From contig NC_064673.1 of the NCBI RefSeq assembly GCF_023278565.1, forward strand, positions 3,410,001 through 3,474,000: a DNA stretch of 64,000 nt. Reading direction: 5' to 3'. Position numbers and translations under genes: made by a program. The notes under the pieces were generated by a model. The model did no database searches, was not told the origin of the DNA, and saw only the letters and a program-made list of their open reading frames with translations. Position 1 is the stretch's first letter. Each line of letters begins with the position of its first letter. Shown in pieces: positions 11,175 to 23,683 of the stretch. Origin of the DNA: Colletotrichum lupini. Its lineage: Eukaryota; Ascomycota; Sordariomycetes; Glomerellales; Glomerellaceae.

Positions 11175-14100
11175 CTACTGGCCGGCAGCGCTAGCCAGCT
11201 CGTTAAGCTTTCCTCGCTCCTCCTCGGTGAGCATGCCGTACCATTCCTGGAAGTTGGCCACGTTCTCGCGCGCCGCGCGCATGAAGAACTCGGTCAGGTA
11301 CGCCTGCGTCTCGTCGTCGCGTTGGCGGGCACCCGAGCCTTCGATGAAGGACATCAGATCCGCTTTGGTGCCGCCCAGGCTAAGGTCGAGCGTCTCGGGC
11401 TCATCCTCCCATCCGTCGTTTTCGTTCTCCTCATCGGCGAACTCTGCTGCGGCGGCTACTGCTGCAGCATTTGCGGCGGCGTTGGCTCCAGACGCGGAAA
11501 GAAGCTCCTCGATGAGAACCTTGAGAATCTTCAAGGAGGCAGGAATGACTGTGTATTGGTCAGGGTCTGTTTGTGATGTTAGCAATCGGGCAGTCCACTC
11601 ATTCAGCAGTCTACTCACTGGCTTTGGCGCGTGAGCGCGTCATGATTCTGCCATCGTTGTTGCTGTTCACGATGAGGTCGCCCTTGACCATTGTCTGGGC
11701 GAGACGGGGATCGTTCAGAGAGTAAAGCTTGGACAAAGCAATAACACTGCAGAACGTTAGTACTGGTTTACAAGGCTGATCTTGAGACACTTACTTTTGG
11801 CGAATCTCATCATAGCCTGCAAAGCTGACTGAATTCTCAAGCCATTTGCTCAGAACAACCTGCAAACCGGTGTTTCCATGGATCTGGATCTGGCTGAGGA
11901 ATTCGACAACATCACTAGCGCCGACGAGGGACAGACGAGCAAATACGAGGATCAGAGACTGGATGAAAGGAGCAGCCTCAGCCGACGCCAATCTGGTAGC
12001 GACAGCTTGCAACAGCTGAGGTAAAAAGGGGCCAAGACGCTCCTGTCCGGCCTTCTCGACGAGCTCTGCCGCGAGTCCGCCAACTTCGGAAGCAGAGTTG
12101 TCCTCGACAGAAGGTCCCAACAAGCGGTCAATGATATGGAGGCAGACTTCCAGGCCCGAGCGGTTGTTCTCGTCGTGCCAGCCAAAGACTTGGTGGTGGT
12201 CATGCATCAGGAGGTACTTGACAGACTCAGCACCAGGACGAAGGACCTCGCCCTCATTCGACTCCATCAGCAGACGGTTCAGCTTAGGAAGCGTGGCGGC
12301 GACGAAACCAGCAGGCAGGGGCTCGGAGCCGTGCTCGACAAGCGCGGTAAGCAATTCGGTAGCAACGGTGACGAGGGGATCATCCTGGGTGACGTTGGCG
12401 GTGTTGAAGGCCGCAGTAAGTGTGGGCAGAATCTTGGCGCAAAGCGCAGTGTAGGAAGCGGTATCGGACAGGGCACGAACAATCTCCTCAAAGGCTTCGC
12501 AAATCAACATAGTAGCCTGGAAGTTGGAAGCGCCAAGCTTGGCAACCATGAAGAGAAGGTCGACGGAAGGGACATCCTGGGAGAGGACAATTCTGGTGTC
12601 CATGTTGATGGCTGCACGCAGAGACTCAGCAAGAGTAACGAGGAGCTCGTCGGCATCCTCCATCTCTTCGGGGTCCTTGTTCTGCATGTACTGCGCAATA
12701 GCGTTGATGATGGGAACTTGGCGGTCAGAAGTGACCCTGCCGGAGCGGATGAAGCCCTCGACGGCCTTGATGCAGGCGACTTGAACAACCTCGGACTCTT
12801 CGGAGGTGATGCATTGGATAATACGGTCGAAGAGAGCGGGAGGGGTCTGGAAACCACGGGCAAGGGTGCCTCCAACGAGGTAGCCTCGGGCTCTCAAGAG
12901 GGGCTGCTCGTTTTGGTTGACAGCGTAATCGACCAGGCCGAGGTAGGCCTCGGACAACGCCTCGGGGATGGGCTTCTCCATATCCTGGAAGTCGCTCAGG
13001 AGCATGTTGAAAAGGTAAAGTGACGCCTCCTGGCTTCTCCACGTGGACCCATCGCCGGGGAAAAGAGTCTTGGTGTAGCCAAACAGGCCCTCGACTGCCT
13101 TTTCGCTATACCACTCGCCAAGCTTAATGAGCAAGTCGCCGGATGCCGTGCGCGCAGTGTAGTTTGCCGTAACGCTAGTCTCCTCGGCAAGGTACAGAGA
13201 GCAGTCGATATCCCACAACTCCTCCTCCTCGCGGCTGATGCGAGAGTATCCGACAACCATCTTCATGACGTCGACCATCCAGGGGGTCTCCCCTGCCGAA
13301 GCGTGGGCAGACAGCTGGGCCTCGAGCTCGGCCTGGACGGGCGGCGCGCGGAAACACTGGTTGAGGAAGTCCAGCTCCTCGAGAATCAAAAAGTCCAGAG
13401 TGTACGGCAGGCTGTCCGAGTCCTCGAGACGGCCCTGGGCCTCGTGTCCTATGTAGAGGTCCTCATGGGGCTTCTGCAAGAGGGAGAGCTCCTCCCAGAC
13501 GGCAGTAAAGAGGCTCGTGCTGTGCGGCAGGAGCAGGTGCGGGAAGACAGACTTGACCTTCAAAAGAGTCTTGACCACCTGCAGCTTGAGTGCAATAATG
13601 TGGTTCCAGCTCGGGGGCTGGCCGTTGCTGGTGAGCTCGCCAGCGGCTTCGGGGAGGCGGGACTTGAGCACCTGGGCGAAAAAGGGGTACCAGTCCTTGA
13701 GCGCCTCCTCGGCAAAGCCCCTGACTTCCTTCATATGGTCCTCCTTGATGATATCCATGAGGTCGAAGCACGATCGGAAGACTGAGATGGCGAGGGCGCG
13801 CAGATTGGGTTTCCGGTTCTCGTTGAGGGCGACTTCGGTGACTGCCTTGACAATATCCCGCGCCATGGTGAAGAATTGGTCCTCACTCAAGCTCTCATCA
13901 ATAATGTCGCCCAGGACTCGCAGGGCGCCGTGAAGTTGGACGTCGGTGCTCGTGGGGATGACGCCCAGGACGGTAGGCAATAGGCTGGGCCATCGCTCGG
14001 GGAAGTCGGCCGACGCAATCTTGCCGATAGCATAGCTAGAGATGGGGAGAAAAGCACAAGTCAGCAAGGCGGTTGTTCTCTCTTTGGGGTTTCCTGTAGA

Positions 14101-14513
14101 CGACGAGTGGGTTCGAGATGCTTCGGGCGATGTCGAATTGGGAACTCCTAGGCAGAGACGAGCGCACCACCATACCTAGCAGCAACCTTGACAGGTCTCT
14201 TGTCCTCATCGCTGAGGGCGATCTCGAGCAGAGTATTCCGCAGCTGCTCGCGTGACGCATCGGAAATGTCGACGGGGGGCTCAGCAAAGTCCCTGTCCTC
14301 CGTGTTCCAGTTCTTCTCAATAAATAGGCGCAGAGTGCTGAGGGCGGCCTGGCGGATTGCCACGTCGATGGAGTTGTGGTTGGCGATGTTGGCCAGCGAT
14401 GTAGGGAAGGCCGGGTTCGCGCGAGCGTGCTTGAGCTCGATCTCGGCCTGCTGGCGGGGACCCTGATCGGAGCTCTGGGTGTTGGCCAGCAGCGAAACCA
14501 GCTGGTCCTCCAT
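11175..14513 (-). CDS. KAP114: Karyopherin Kap114 / importin-9
   Basis: Four exons on the minus strand: 14513-14176, 14035-11795, 11746-11619, 11566-11175, giving 1032 aa (yeast Kap114 1004, human IPO9 1041). Importin-9-type karyopherins carry TBP, histones H2A-H2B and other basic cargo into the nucleus and are released by Ran-GTP. The importin-beta N-terminal domain is seen at about residues 20-100 (AEIELKHARANPAFP, then IRQAALSTLRLFIEKNW). The junction reads KVAASYAIGKIASADFPERWP, a strong family signature. The rest is HEAT-repeat helical. Near the C-terminus an Ala-rich stretch leads into an acidic loop (FADEENENDGWEDEPETLDL), as in the family. The start is the ATG at 14513, because the in-frame codon three positions upstream is GTG. 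Confidence 0.95.
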
Positions 14514-16814
14514 GTTGGGCACGGTTTCGAGGGTTCGTGACTGTATGTGTGTATGTGTGTTACAACCCGTGCTTCACACGCTCTTGGGTATGATGGTTGC
14601 GACGGTCGGGAGCGACGTGCGTGTGTCCGTCGTTGGACTGCGTCGGGCTTCTCGTTGTGGGTTGTTATGCGCCGGGTCGGTGGTCTTTCGTCCCCAGGAG
14701 ATTCGGAGGCGAAAAGGAAAGCAGTTGAAATGCTTAGCGCGACCCCCACGGGATATTGTCCAGGAAGGAGAGAATGAAGAAAGAGAGGTGCGGTGTAGAG
14801 CAGGGGGTCCTGTGGCTGACTCAACCCAAGGTAGACGGGTAAGGGAAGAGAAGGCGGTGGGTTTGGGGAAAGAGACTAAAAAGTGGTGGTCGTGAGGAAG
14901 AGTGGACTCCGTGGGTTATGTGAGAGTGTGAGGAAGGAGAGGTATCGTGGGAGTAGGTAGATTGTGTGTGTGTGCGATGGCGGGCGGTGGTGGCGGTGGT
15001 GGTGGTGGTGGTTCTCTGGCGATGTTTCTTACTTTCTTTTTGGCGGGGTGGTTTGGTTTACCGTTGACCTTAGCTAGACGCGCGAGTGGAGCCTTGGGAC
15101 GTGCCACAGCCCACTTGCACGTTTCTCAGGCACTCTCACAGGCCAGACGTTTCTACAAAGTATCCGTACGTCCAGGGCAGTAAAGGTCCAGGGTGCCTGC
15201 CTTTGGAGGGGTTGTTTACAGGTACTTGGCGCAAAGTACCTCCTCACAGGCTTCTGTCTTGTTTGGTACCCAAGGTAGGCACGAATAGAAGGAAACAAGT
15301 GGTGAGAGTAGGACAGTCGGCCAGCAGCAGACGGAACAGCCCACCATTGAAACGAAACCCCCGACCAGCGCCAGAGCCAACGCCGCACCTCTTGCTCGCT
15401 ACCGCTAGTGGAACCCGGTGCCCGCAAAAAGAGGGAGGCACCCGACGGAGAGAGAGAGAACTTGGAAGGAGGGGTTCGCTCGGCAATTTTCAGAATGGCA
15501 GGCACCACACCACACCACACCACGCTACAAGATACTTACCTTCCCACGGAACCAATCTTGCAAGTTCCAAGTGCGAAAAAACACAAGTAAACATGATAAA
15601 GGGAAGGGCACGGGCCGTCTTGCGCCTTTAGCAAACCCTACTTTCCCCAACTCGAGCAGTGCTTAGGCAATTACACCGTAAGTAGGTGCAAACATTGGAT
15701 GCCACCAAGCACTCGAAATGTCCCAATTCTTCACGAGGGATGCCACTAGGGTACCTCAAATGCACTCTAGGGAAGGTAGCGCGGGGTCGGACCGCAATGT
15801 AAGAGTATCTTTAGTCGTAGGTCTGGGCGGTGTACCACGTCTGGCCTTCTTTGTACCCAAGCACCTCAACTTATGGCATTTCAGCCAGCCCAATGTCTCA
15901 AAAGAGCAGACGGGAAAGAAATAAGAAACAGCCGTTCACCGTCTTCCGATCCGGAACCTTGGGACAGCGGTTGGTACGACGGTGGAAAAAAAAAAAAAAG
16001 GGTCCATCCTCTCAGCCCAAAGGACGATTCCACCCTAAGCTTGGGCTTCACAGCATTAGATTTTGCCAAGAATCATCATCTCCCCCTCTACTTGCCAAGA
16101 GGGCGTCACTTCTCACATTTCCTCCCCCTCACTCCTCACTCCTCACACTCCTCACGTAATGCTCACAAGTTTGTGATCTTGATGTTTTCGATTCAACCCA
16201 CTCGATCCGGGACACGCACTCACTCACACTTCTCTCAGTCTTCTCCCAATACCTACAACATCTAGACCGCCGCAGACCCCTATTCCCCTCCACACACCAA
16301 CCAGAAAAGAAGAACATCCCACATCCCACATTCCGTTCCTTCATTCAATCCCATCCAACCCATCCGCCAAAAAGCCCAAGAGTCCAGTGTCCCTATTCCA
16401 TCCCGTTCCATTCAATCCCCATCCCCGTCCCTAAACTGTCCGTAATCTACCCCGTCCATCTTGCCTTGTCTGCCTGATGCCCACCTGCCTGCTCAGACGC
16501 AACTAGACGGGCAAAGGAAAAAAGAAAAATAGAGGTCCGCATCAAACCCGTTTCTCAGGCTTGGTCTCGAATGCCGGGCCTCTTTTTTTGCATATACCAG
16601 TGAATTAAACCAGTAAGCAAGTTGTAGTAATGGTACACCCCGTACCTGTTAAAGAAAACCAAGGACTCGCTCGCAACGCAACTAATCCGCAAAAAATTAA
16701 ACGCCGCAAGCCCCCTGTCCAGTCTTATACACACTCTTTTCTCGTTCTCTCTCTGTACCGTGAAGTACCGCATCGCAATTCTGACACCAATCTTGATCTC
16801 GGTCAGATGTTTCT
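14514..16814. other. KAP114 promoter and BUD3 3' flank
   Basis: About 2.3 kb without a supported gene. The right part (16.0-16.8 kb) is CT-rich on the plus strand, with CACTCCTCACTCCTCAC repeats at about 16131-16156. Several AGGTACCT-type words occur at 15.2-15.8 kb. Confidence 0.55.
14986..15012 (+). repeat. GGT/GGC trinucleotide microsatellite
   Basis: A run of GGT units with one GGC interruption, in the leader/promoter region of KAP114. Confidence 0.85.
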
Positions 16815-19800
16815 TCAGTCGGCACCCTTCATGACCGTCCGCAGACTGACTATCTCCCTCTTCAGCCGCGCGTTCTCCTTCTTCACCCTCGCCGTCTCCT
16901 CGCTGTGTTCACGTAGGCTTCGGATGAGCTCTTCCTTGTCTTCTCGGCCCTTGCCCTTGAGCGCCTTGACAATCTTGCCCAACTCGCTGTTGAACTTTTC
17001 GTACATGAGCTCGTTCTCGGCCGTCGATTCTCTGTACAGCTGATCAATGCTCTTGACTTTTGTCTCGGATGCTCTCAGCGTGCTCTCCATGTCGCGTTGG
17101 ATCGCCGTCTGTCGGTCCGTCAGCTCCGACATCATCGTCGGTATCCGTTCCTCGAGCGTCTTGACCGAAGCTGTCAGCTTGCGCAGGTCCAGCGTGTTGG
17201 TGCGTCCACCGAGACCAGAGTTGACTCGTGACATCTCTTCGGCAATCTTGGACAGCTCCGACTGAAGTGATGCGTCGACATCCTCAACCGCCTTCTTCTC
17301 CGTCTGCAGCCGCTCCCGGAGCTTCTGTGGCGACTGTAGGCGGAGCTTGCCGCTTCCCGGTGGCTTGCCAGGACTCGTAGATGGTCTGGGGATTGAGTCG
17401 GTCGATTGAGAGACTGGGCCTATCGGGCGAGTCGGTCTGAGTGTTGGGATATTGGAAGTGGACAGGCCTCTAGCATGTCCCTTTGGTGTACGGCTGGGAG
17501 TATTTTCGCGATCGGGGGGCGCTGGCGGTGACGAGAACAACGCTTCAGGCGACATGGGGTTCTCCTTTTGGCGCGGCGAGATCATGCGAGGAGACCGCAG
17601 GCTCTGGGATGTCGGGCTTATCGGTATCCTAGATGGCGAGGGTATCCGGGGCGTCGAGTTGAACTTTTCTGAAGTCTGCTTGTTGATGCGCAACGGCATC
17701 ATCGCTTCCTCAATCTTCTCCCTGGGGTCCGTAATCGTCGCCGCCTCCATAAGGCTTCGCAGATCAGATAGAGAGCTACGCCGCTTCTTCTTTGATGACT
17801 TGACAGGAGGCGTTGACTCGACATCGGGCTCACCGATCGTCTCCAGGCGCATGTCGGGCCGTTGCGAGCTGCTCGGTCTGGGAAGCTCGTCAAAAGCACC
17901 AGCAATCGGTGGTCTGTCTCTTGAGCCGGGTCTTCTCAGCTTGTTAGGCCCCGGTTGTGTCCCCGAGTCGATTGACCTTGCCCGTGACGATGTCATCTTG
18001 GATAGACTAGAACTCGAGGCTGCATCTGCAGAGGCAGGGTGCCGACCATGTTTACTGAGCGTGCGCCAAACGGATGGCCGCTCCGAGTCGTTCTTGCTGT
18101 TCTGCCGCAGCAAAGTGTCGAACCCGAATTTGCGTCTGATTGAAGACGTATTTGAAGTCAGCGATCCCGAATGCGACTTGACGCTACGAGAGTTCATAGA
18201 CTCGAAGGCTTGTTGAACAGTCAGGTTGACGCCGAACCCGGCATCGTCAAAGATTCTATCGCAGTCTTCGACAAGACGGTCCAGCAGGTTGATGTAGGCT
18301 TGCGCTGTACCATCCGAAACGAGAAGTTCTGCAAACGAAACCGTCAGGATGCCTCTGTCGCCATCATTGCCACAGCCATCAAGCAAGTCGGCAAGCAACT
18401 TGATCAGAGCCGTGAACGCCCTTTGGTTTTGTGGCGCCATCTCCTTGAAGATGAAGTTGACAAAGTCGGCAAAGTTTCCTGGTACTTGTCGGTTCATACG
18501 CTCCAGCAATGTATCCAAGGTCTGCTTCGTCATAATTGGACCCATCTGCTCGCCCCAAGCGATGCGAATGAACTTCTCAAAGGCAACAAATATCACATCC
18601 GCGCTACACTCGGACGAGGCGTCGAGATCAAACGGACTCTCAATCAGCCGGTTGTAGAGATCATTGACCAGGAGTTCGTCGGCAAGGGATCGGTTCAGCA
18701 GCATCCGCCCGATGATACTACCTTTGCGGGCCTGGAGACTGGCGACGTATCCTGTAAAGGTCTGCTCGAGCCGTACGAGGGGGTTCTCGGGGCGGTCGTC
18801 GCCGCCCATTTTGATCCCGTCTTTGCCCCTGGCCGAGCCGTAGATGGACCCTGCTTCACTATTTGCTCGTGAAATTGGTGGAGGGAACACATTCGTCACG
18901 GGCGTTCTGCTGTGCTTAGGCGGGCTATGTGCTTCAGTGTTGGTTGAGCCACCCCAGATGCTGGAGAAGAGTCCCTTCACTGGGGAAGAAGCAAGGAACG
19001 ACCTCGTCTTCTCTGCCCTCGTCATGAGCGGCAGGCCTTTAAGAACCTTGGTGTAGTATGATACCAACGCGGGTGCGAGTCGCATATTTGACACGCTGAA
19101 CTGCGTGCCCAGTAATTGAATGACTGTGCTTAACGTTAGCGTTTCGCTTCTATCTGGCAGATATGAATCATCTTACTCCGTCGTGTAAGCGTCGGCAAGA
19201 AGTCGTCCAGCGCTACATCGTCTGTGAACTGTTTGCCGTTCAAGCCAGCAGTCACCATCTTCACTTTCTTCAGGTCGCCGCTGTTGACGTTGACCGTGAT
19301 TTCAACGCCGTAATGTCCAATCGGCGCACCCTTGGTGCCCTTTTCGTGGTCAATGACGATGCGAATGGGTGCAGGCTCCCTCCGGCCATCAATGAGCTGG
19401 TCGGCGCCCTCCTGGAAGACGGCAGCGAAAAAACCGAGGTTATTATCCGACATTCTGATAGAACGAAGGGTCCACGAAGGGTCCTCGCGCTCCTTTTCCG
19501 AGAACCGACCCTCCACACGGGCCTTTACAATGTCTTCCGTCCACTTTGACGCTCTCGTAAAGGTCTCCTCCAGCAAGAAGCACCGCGACGTGACAGCGGT
19601 GCCCGTCACCCACTCTCCTGCATGCGCTCCCTTCATCTCCTGGGTTGAAGTCATCCAAATAAGCTTGCCATCTGTCGATTCAGTGAAGCGCACGTCTGCC
19701 AGATTATGCCAGCCTGTGAATGCAAGCTCGTAGGTCGGCTGGCCACCGGCGGCATTCGTCATGGACAAGAGAAGACCCGCTGCTGAAGGCTTGTCGATTT

Positions 19801-21436
19801 CGCGCAACAGGTCCTTGCCAATCATTGGCTTCGGGCCTAGCTTCTTCAAAATGACTAGGCAATCTGAAAACAAGACGAAAATACCGGCGCGCTCCGCCGC
19901 CTCCGGGGGATCAAGCACACGGTAGGGTGCGGGGAGCTCCACAAAGTCGGCTGCGAGGATGAGTCTTCCTTGGGGCTCGAGGTCGAGGGGCCAACTCTCA
20001 ACCATGTTGCGCAGGCGGTTCGTCACTTGTGGCTTATCTGGGATAGGCTCATCCATGGAGCAGATGTTTGTAATGATGTCGCGGGCTTTGAGCATCGATT
20101 GCAGCGCGGGATGTGTCATGGGAAGACAGCTCACAATCTGGTCGATGAGCAGACTGTATCGGGGAAGACGCTGAACGGGTTCGATGAGAATTGAGCGAAC
20201 AGTCTGCTCGCCCGTCTGCAGAACCCGTTGACGGAAGCTCGACTGCTGGTCCAGGAACGAGTTGAGAAGCGTGGGGAAGTGCTGGCTGGCGCGAATGTAC
20301 TCCTGGTAGCAGTCTGTGAACTTTGGGAACCACTCGAGGAATACCCTCGCGATCGCCAGTGCGCCTGTGGGATCCTTCATCTTGGATGGCGACCCCAGCC
20401 TGGATCCCGTCAGTGCAACCGTCGTCACCTCCATATCCCTGACAGCCTCCTCCTCGGTGTCGTCCATAATCTTGCGCAGCTCCTCCATGAAGGCAGAGTT
20501 GACCTGTAATATCCTATCCGCCGACCGTGGGAAAAGCTTCTCGAGCTCTTCTTCGGAGGGGCTCAGGCTGCTCGGGTCACGCTGTTTCGCAGATTGTCTA
20601 AAGTCGTCGGCGATGTGCTTCACCAGCTCATTCAGCTTCAGCACGTATCTCTCCTCAGTGTCGACCAGCTCCCCGAGCTTCATTCTCAGATCCACCTTTT
20701 GATCCTTGGAGAAGGACTTGCTGCGATTCAGCGATGTCGGCTTAGAAGGCGCCCGCCGTAATCTGGAGGTGGGTAGGAAGAGAGGCTCGCCGAGCAGCTT
20801 CACCAGTGATGTGTATCCTCCATATTGCCGTAGAGTTGGGTCCAGGAACTCGTCGTCATCCTCGGGCGCGTCGTCGAGATCTTCGGGTTGCAGGGGCACA
20901 ATGGAGCCGGGAGGCAGGACAAAGTCGACGTCCACGTTGCTCAGGTGTTGGGTCTGCAGGGCGGTCTGTAACGTCTCGAGAACTTCGACGGTGTTTTCGC
21001 TCTTGATCATGTTCTTGGCGAGGTCAGCAGCGTGCTGCTCGCCAAAGAGGGCCGGCCCACTCCCCGGGCGGCGCCCCCTTGTGGTCGGGTATGTGTTCTT
21101 GAGGTGGTTCTTGACGACCTCGGGCAGCTCCTGGAAGTACTTGTACAGGCCAAAGGCGAGGCCTCGGTAGATCTCGTCGCCCTGCCATTCGCGCGGCAGG
21201 TGGTTGACGACGGCGTAGAAGGGCGAGTTGGGTTGGATGGTCAGGCGCGGGAACGACTGATAGCCGGCGGGGCTGTAGACGTGGATCTGGACGCGGGAGC
21301 TGTTGAGGGTGTAGTTGGCAGTAGTAGAGGCGCCGTGGAAGATGAGGACAGGCAGGTGTCCGAGGAGGGGGTCGGAGGCATGGTAAAGAGTGAGCTGCTC
21401 TGCGGACAGAGCCAGCTCCTCGGTGACACGAACCAT
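16815..21436 (-). CDS. BUD3: Bud3-type Rho guanine nucleotide exchange factor (septation)
   Basis: Two exons on the minus strand: 21436-19177 and 19123-16815, giving 1522 aa. The junction reads LPTLTRRIIQLLGTQF in phase. Filamentous-fungal Bud3 acts as a GEF for the Rho4 GTPase at septation sites. The fungal Bud3 N-terminus is seen (MVRVTEELALSAEQLTLYH, then HLPVLIFHGAS, FYAVVNHLP and EIYRGLAFGLYKYF). A DH domain lies at about residues 250-460 (KLGELVDTEERYVLKLNELV; VRSILIEPVQRLPRYSLLI), followed by a PH-like region to about 640 (GIFVLFSDCLVILKK). The middle holds a helical block with RhoGAP-like character (about 870-1000), then a Ser/Pro-rich linker and a C-terminal coiled coil (about 1340-1515). 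The start is the Met of MVRVTEE by family conservation, although the same frame stays open for 295 codons upstream. Confidence 0.85.
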
Positions 21437-22075
21437 TGTCGGGGCTGGCGATGCGGTCGATCGGTCGGTCGGTCGCGTGGGCTCGTTCAATGGGCCAAGG
21501 TCATTGCTGACTGGGCGCTGACCGAAACACGCAAGGCAAAGGAAAGTTAAGAGCCGTAAGGGGTGTAGGAAGTCGGCAAACGAGTGTATCGGTTTCGGTG
21601 TCCTGTGGTGTGTGTGCGTGTAGTGTGTGTGCGTGTGTGTCGACCGCGTCAGGCGCAATGTGGTGGTGGTCGAGCCGAGTCGAGTGGCGGTCGAGTCGAT
21701 GACTGAAGGCCAAGGGTAGCACCGGGCGTTCGCGATGCGACTGTCGACAAAATGGAAATAAGGCTTTCGACGTGCCGGCCAAGGGAAGAAAAAAAGAATC
21801 AGGGGGTAAAAGAGCGTGAGGAAAAAAGTTGGCAAATTGCCAGGTTGGCTAGCGCGGCCAAAGTTGGATAGATGAAGATTGCAAGCGCAGCGATAATTAC
21901 CTATCGTGTGGTGGGAGTGGTGGTGGTGGTGTCGGTGTCGGTGTGAGTTGGCTGGCGTTGAGCGCAGCCGGGGTCGAGTCGAGTCCGTGGGTTTGGTTGA
22001 CCTTGGGACTTGGTGAAAGCAGCGGGCAGCAACGGGGGACCTCAGCAACGGCAGCAGCAACAGAGCCCCAGGTAT

Positions 22076-22076
22076 A

Positions 22077-22109
<33 letters not shown>

Positions 22110-22110
22110 C
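22076..22110 (+). repeat. ACAGCG hexanucleotide tandem repeat
   Basis: Five perfect ACAGCG units plus a partial unit, upstream of BUD3. In the open upstream frame on the minus strand it would encode alternating Cys-Arg. It is more likely just leader sequence. Confidence 0.9.
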
Positions 22111-23229
22111 AGCGGTGGGGATCCGTCAGATAGGTAAAGTAGGCAATGTCAAGTAAGGTAAGGAACTCCGTAAGGTAGCAGTGTATTCGTAGTATGGAGG
22201 TCAAGGCCTGGATGAACCGGGCTGGGCTCGGCGGTCTGTAGTCCGTGGGGCGCTGTATGCTGTGTGTGTTATTGTTTGTTGTGATTGCGATGGAGCTGCA
22301 AGCAAGAGAGGTGAAGCCCAATCCAAGGTTGATGGAGTGTAATACCGTAAGGCAGAGGGGTCCTGGTCGGGGTCAGGAAGAAGGCCCCATCAATGATTAA
22401 ACAGCAGCACCGCAACGATGAGATCCTGGTTCAATCTGGCTGCCCTCTCTGGCAACTTTGTTGAACCCTTTGTTGACCCTCAACCTCTGAAGCAGGCCAA
22501 AGACGCAGTGAAACAAGAAAACCAGCCTCTTGTCCTCCGTCAGCTTCCTAGTGGTTGTGTCCTTTTTTTTTCTTCCTGACTAGGTTTCCTTGGGCTGGCA
22601 TCCCTCTGTGCCTCTTCACCGACACTCCCATGCAGATGCAAGTAAGTGGACGAGAACAAAGAGGGTTAGAAATGTGACGGGGGGCGAGAGAGCGGGAGAG
22701 GAAGGATGACGAAAACGCCAGACAAGGGGAGGCAATTAAGCGACGAACGCCTCAGTCCTGGACTCGGGCTAGACTCTTTACCTTGTCGATGAGAGAACAC
22801 ACTGATGATTCCAAGATCTCTATGGACAACAACAGTACATCAACAAACCATATAATATCCGGACTAAAAAGTCAAAAAAAAGAAAAGAGTCCTAGACGAC
22901 GGAATAAACACCCACTATTGACTGGGAGTCGCGTGCTATGCCGACCACCTTGGATCTATTGGCTGGCTTAAATTAAGATGCCTATGGTACTTACTTCTAC
23001 TGTCTATCTACATCTTGAATGTTCCAAAATGCATCTTACCGCAAGTCCGTGATAGAGAATTTTTCACCAATTGCTTCTGTGACTGGATGCTCACAAACAG
23101 CAAGATGCAGGTGCAGGTTCGGACTTTCAGCATCGCATCGCTCCTCCCCTCTCTCGCTTTCCACCAGAAAAAAAAGTGGTCTCGAAACGTCAACATAAAC
23201 AGATCCAACGCGCCCCGCCCATCGCCCAC

Positions 23230-23237
23230 GACGCGTC
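23230..23237. promoter_or_regulatory. MluI cell-cycle box (GACGCGTC) upstream of DCC1
   Basis: A perfect palindrome containing ACGCGT, 447 bp before the DCC1 start codon. ACGCGT is the binding core of the Mbp1-Swi6 (MBF) G1/S factor. The role here is inferred from the site alone. Confidence 0.4.
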
Positions 23238-23683
23238 CACTCAGAGCTGTCAAAAGGTGCACTCAGGTTCCCCACCCGTAACCTTGCCGGACCAGCAACA
23301 GCCGCACTAAAACAAGGCACTCGGGCCCACGGTACGTACACGTAGGTATCGAAAAAGCTCGGATACTCGATTCTGCCCAATCAAGCATCTTTCGATCTCT
23401 CAGCCCCACTAGATCCCCTGCCAAAGTCGATGCAGCCAATGGCGAAAGCTCCCCATGAACCCCTCTTCCTTCCTCCCATGAATCCCGTCGCATTCCGTCC
23501 AATCTAATCGGCTCTCCGTCCCAGAATCTCCAAAAGACGTCTCTTTTCCCACCCCGCACCGATTACGCGACTGCTGATTCGACCTCGCATCCTCACATCA
23601 AAGTTTCACCGGGCTTTCACTTCTCACTCCATCAACAACGTCGTATTTCCCATAGAAGCATCATACCTCGATACTCAAAAAAC

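Larger units (their letters stand above)
21437..23683. other. Shared BUD3/DCC1 promoter and leaders
   Basis: About 2.2 kb between divergent genes. On the BUD3 side there is a long, low-complexity leader with GT repeats (21610-21645), GGT runs (21912-21942) and an ACAGCG repeat. On the DCC1 side there is one perfect MluI box. I see no additional gene. Confidence 0.6.

Noticed and set aside
12136..13023. 295-codon open frame antisense to KAP114
   Set aside because: Mirror of a well-conserved karyopherin exon, with no family features of its own.
15086..15631. 181-codon open frame upstream of KAP114
   Set aside because: Low-complexity product in promoter DNA, with no recognisable protein features.
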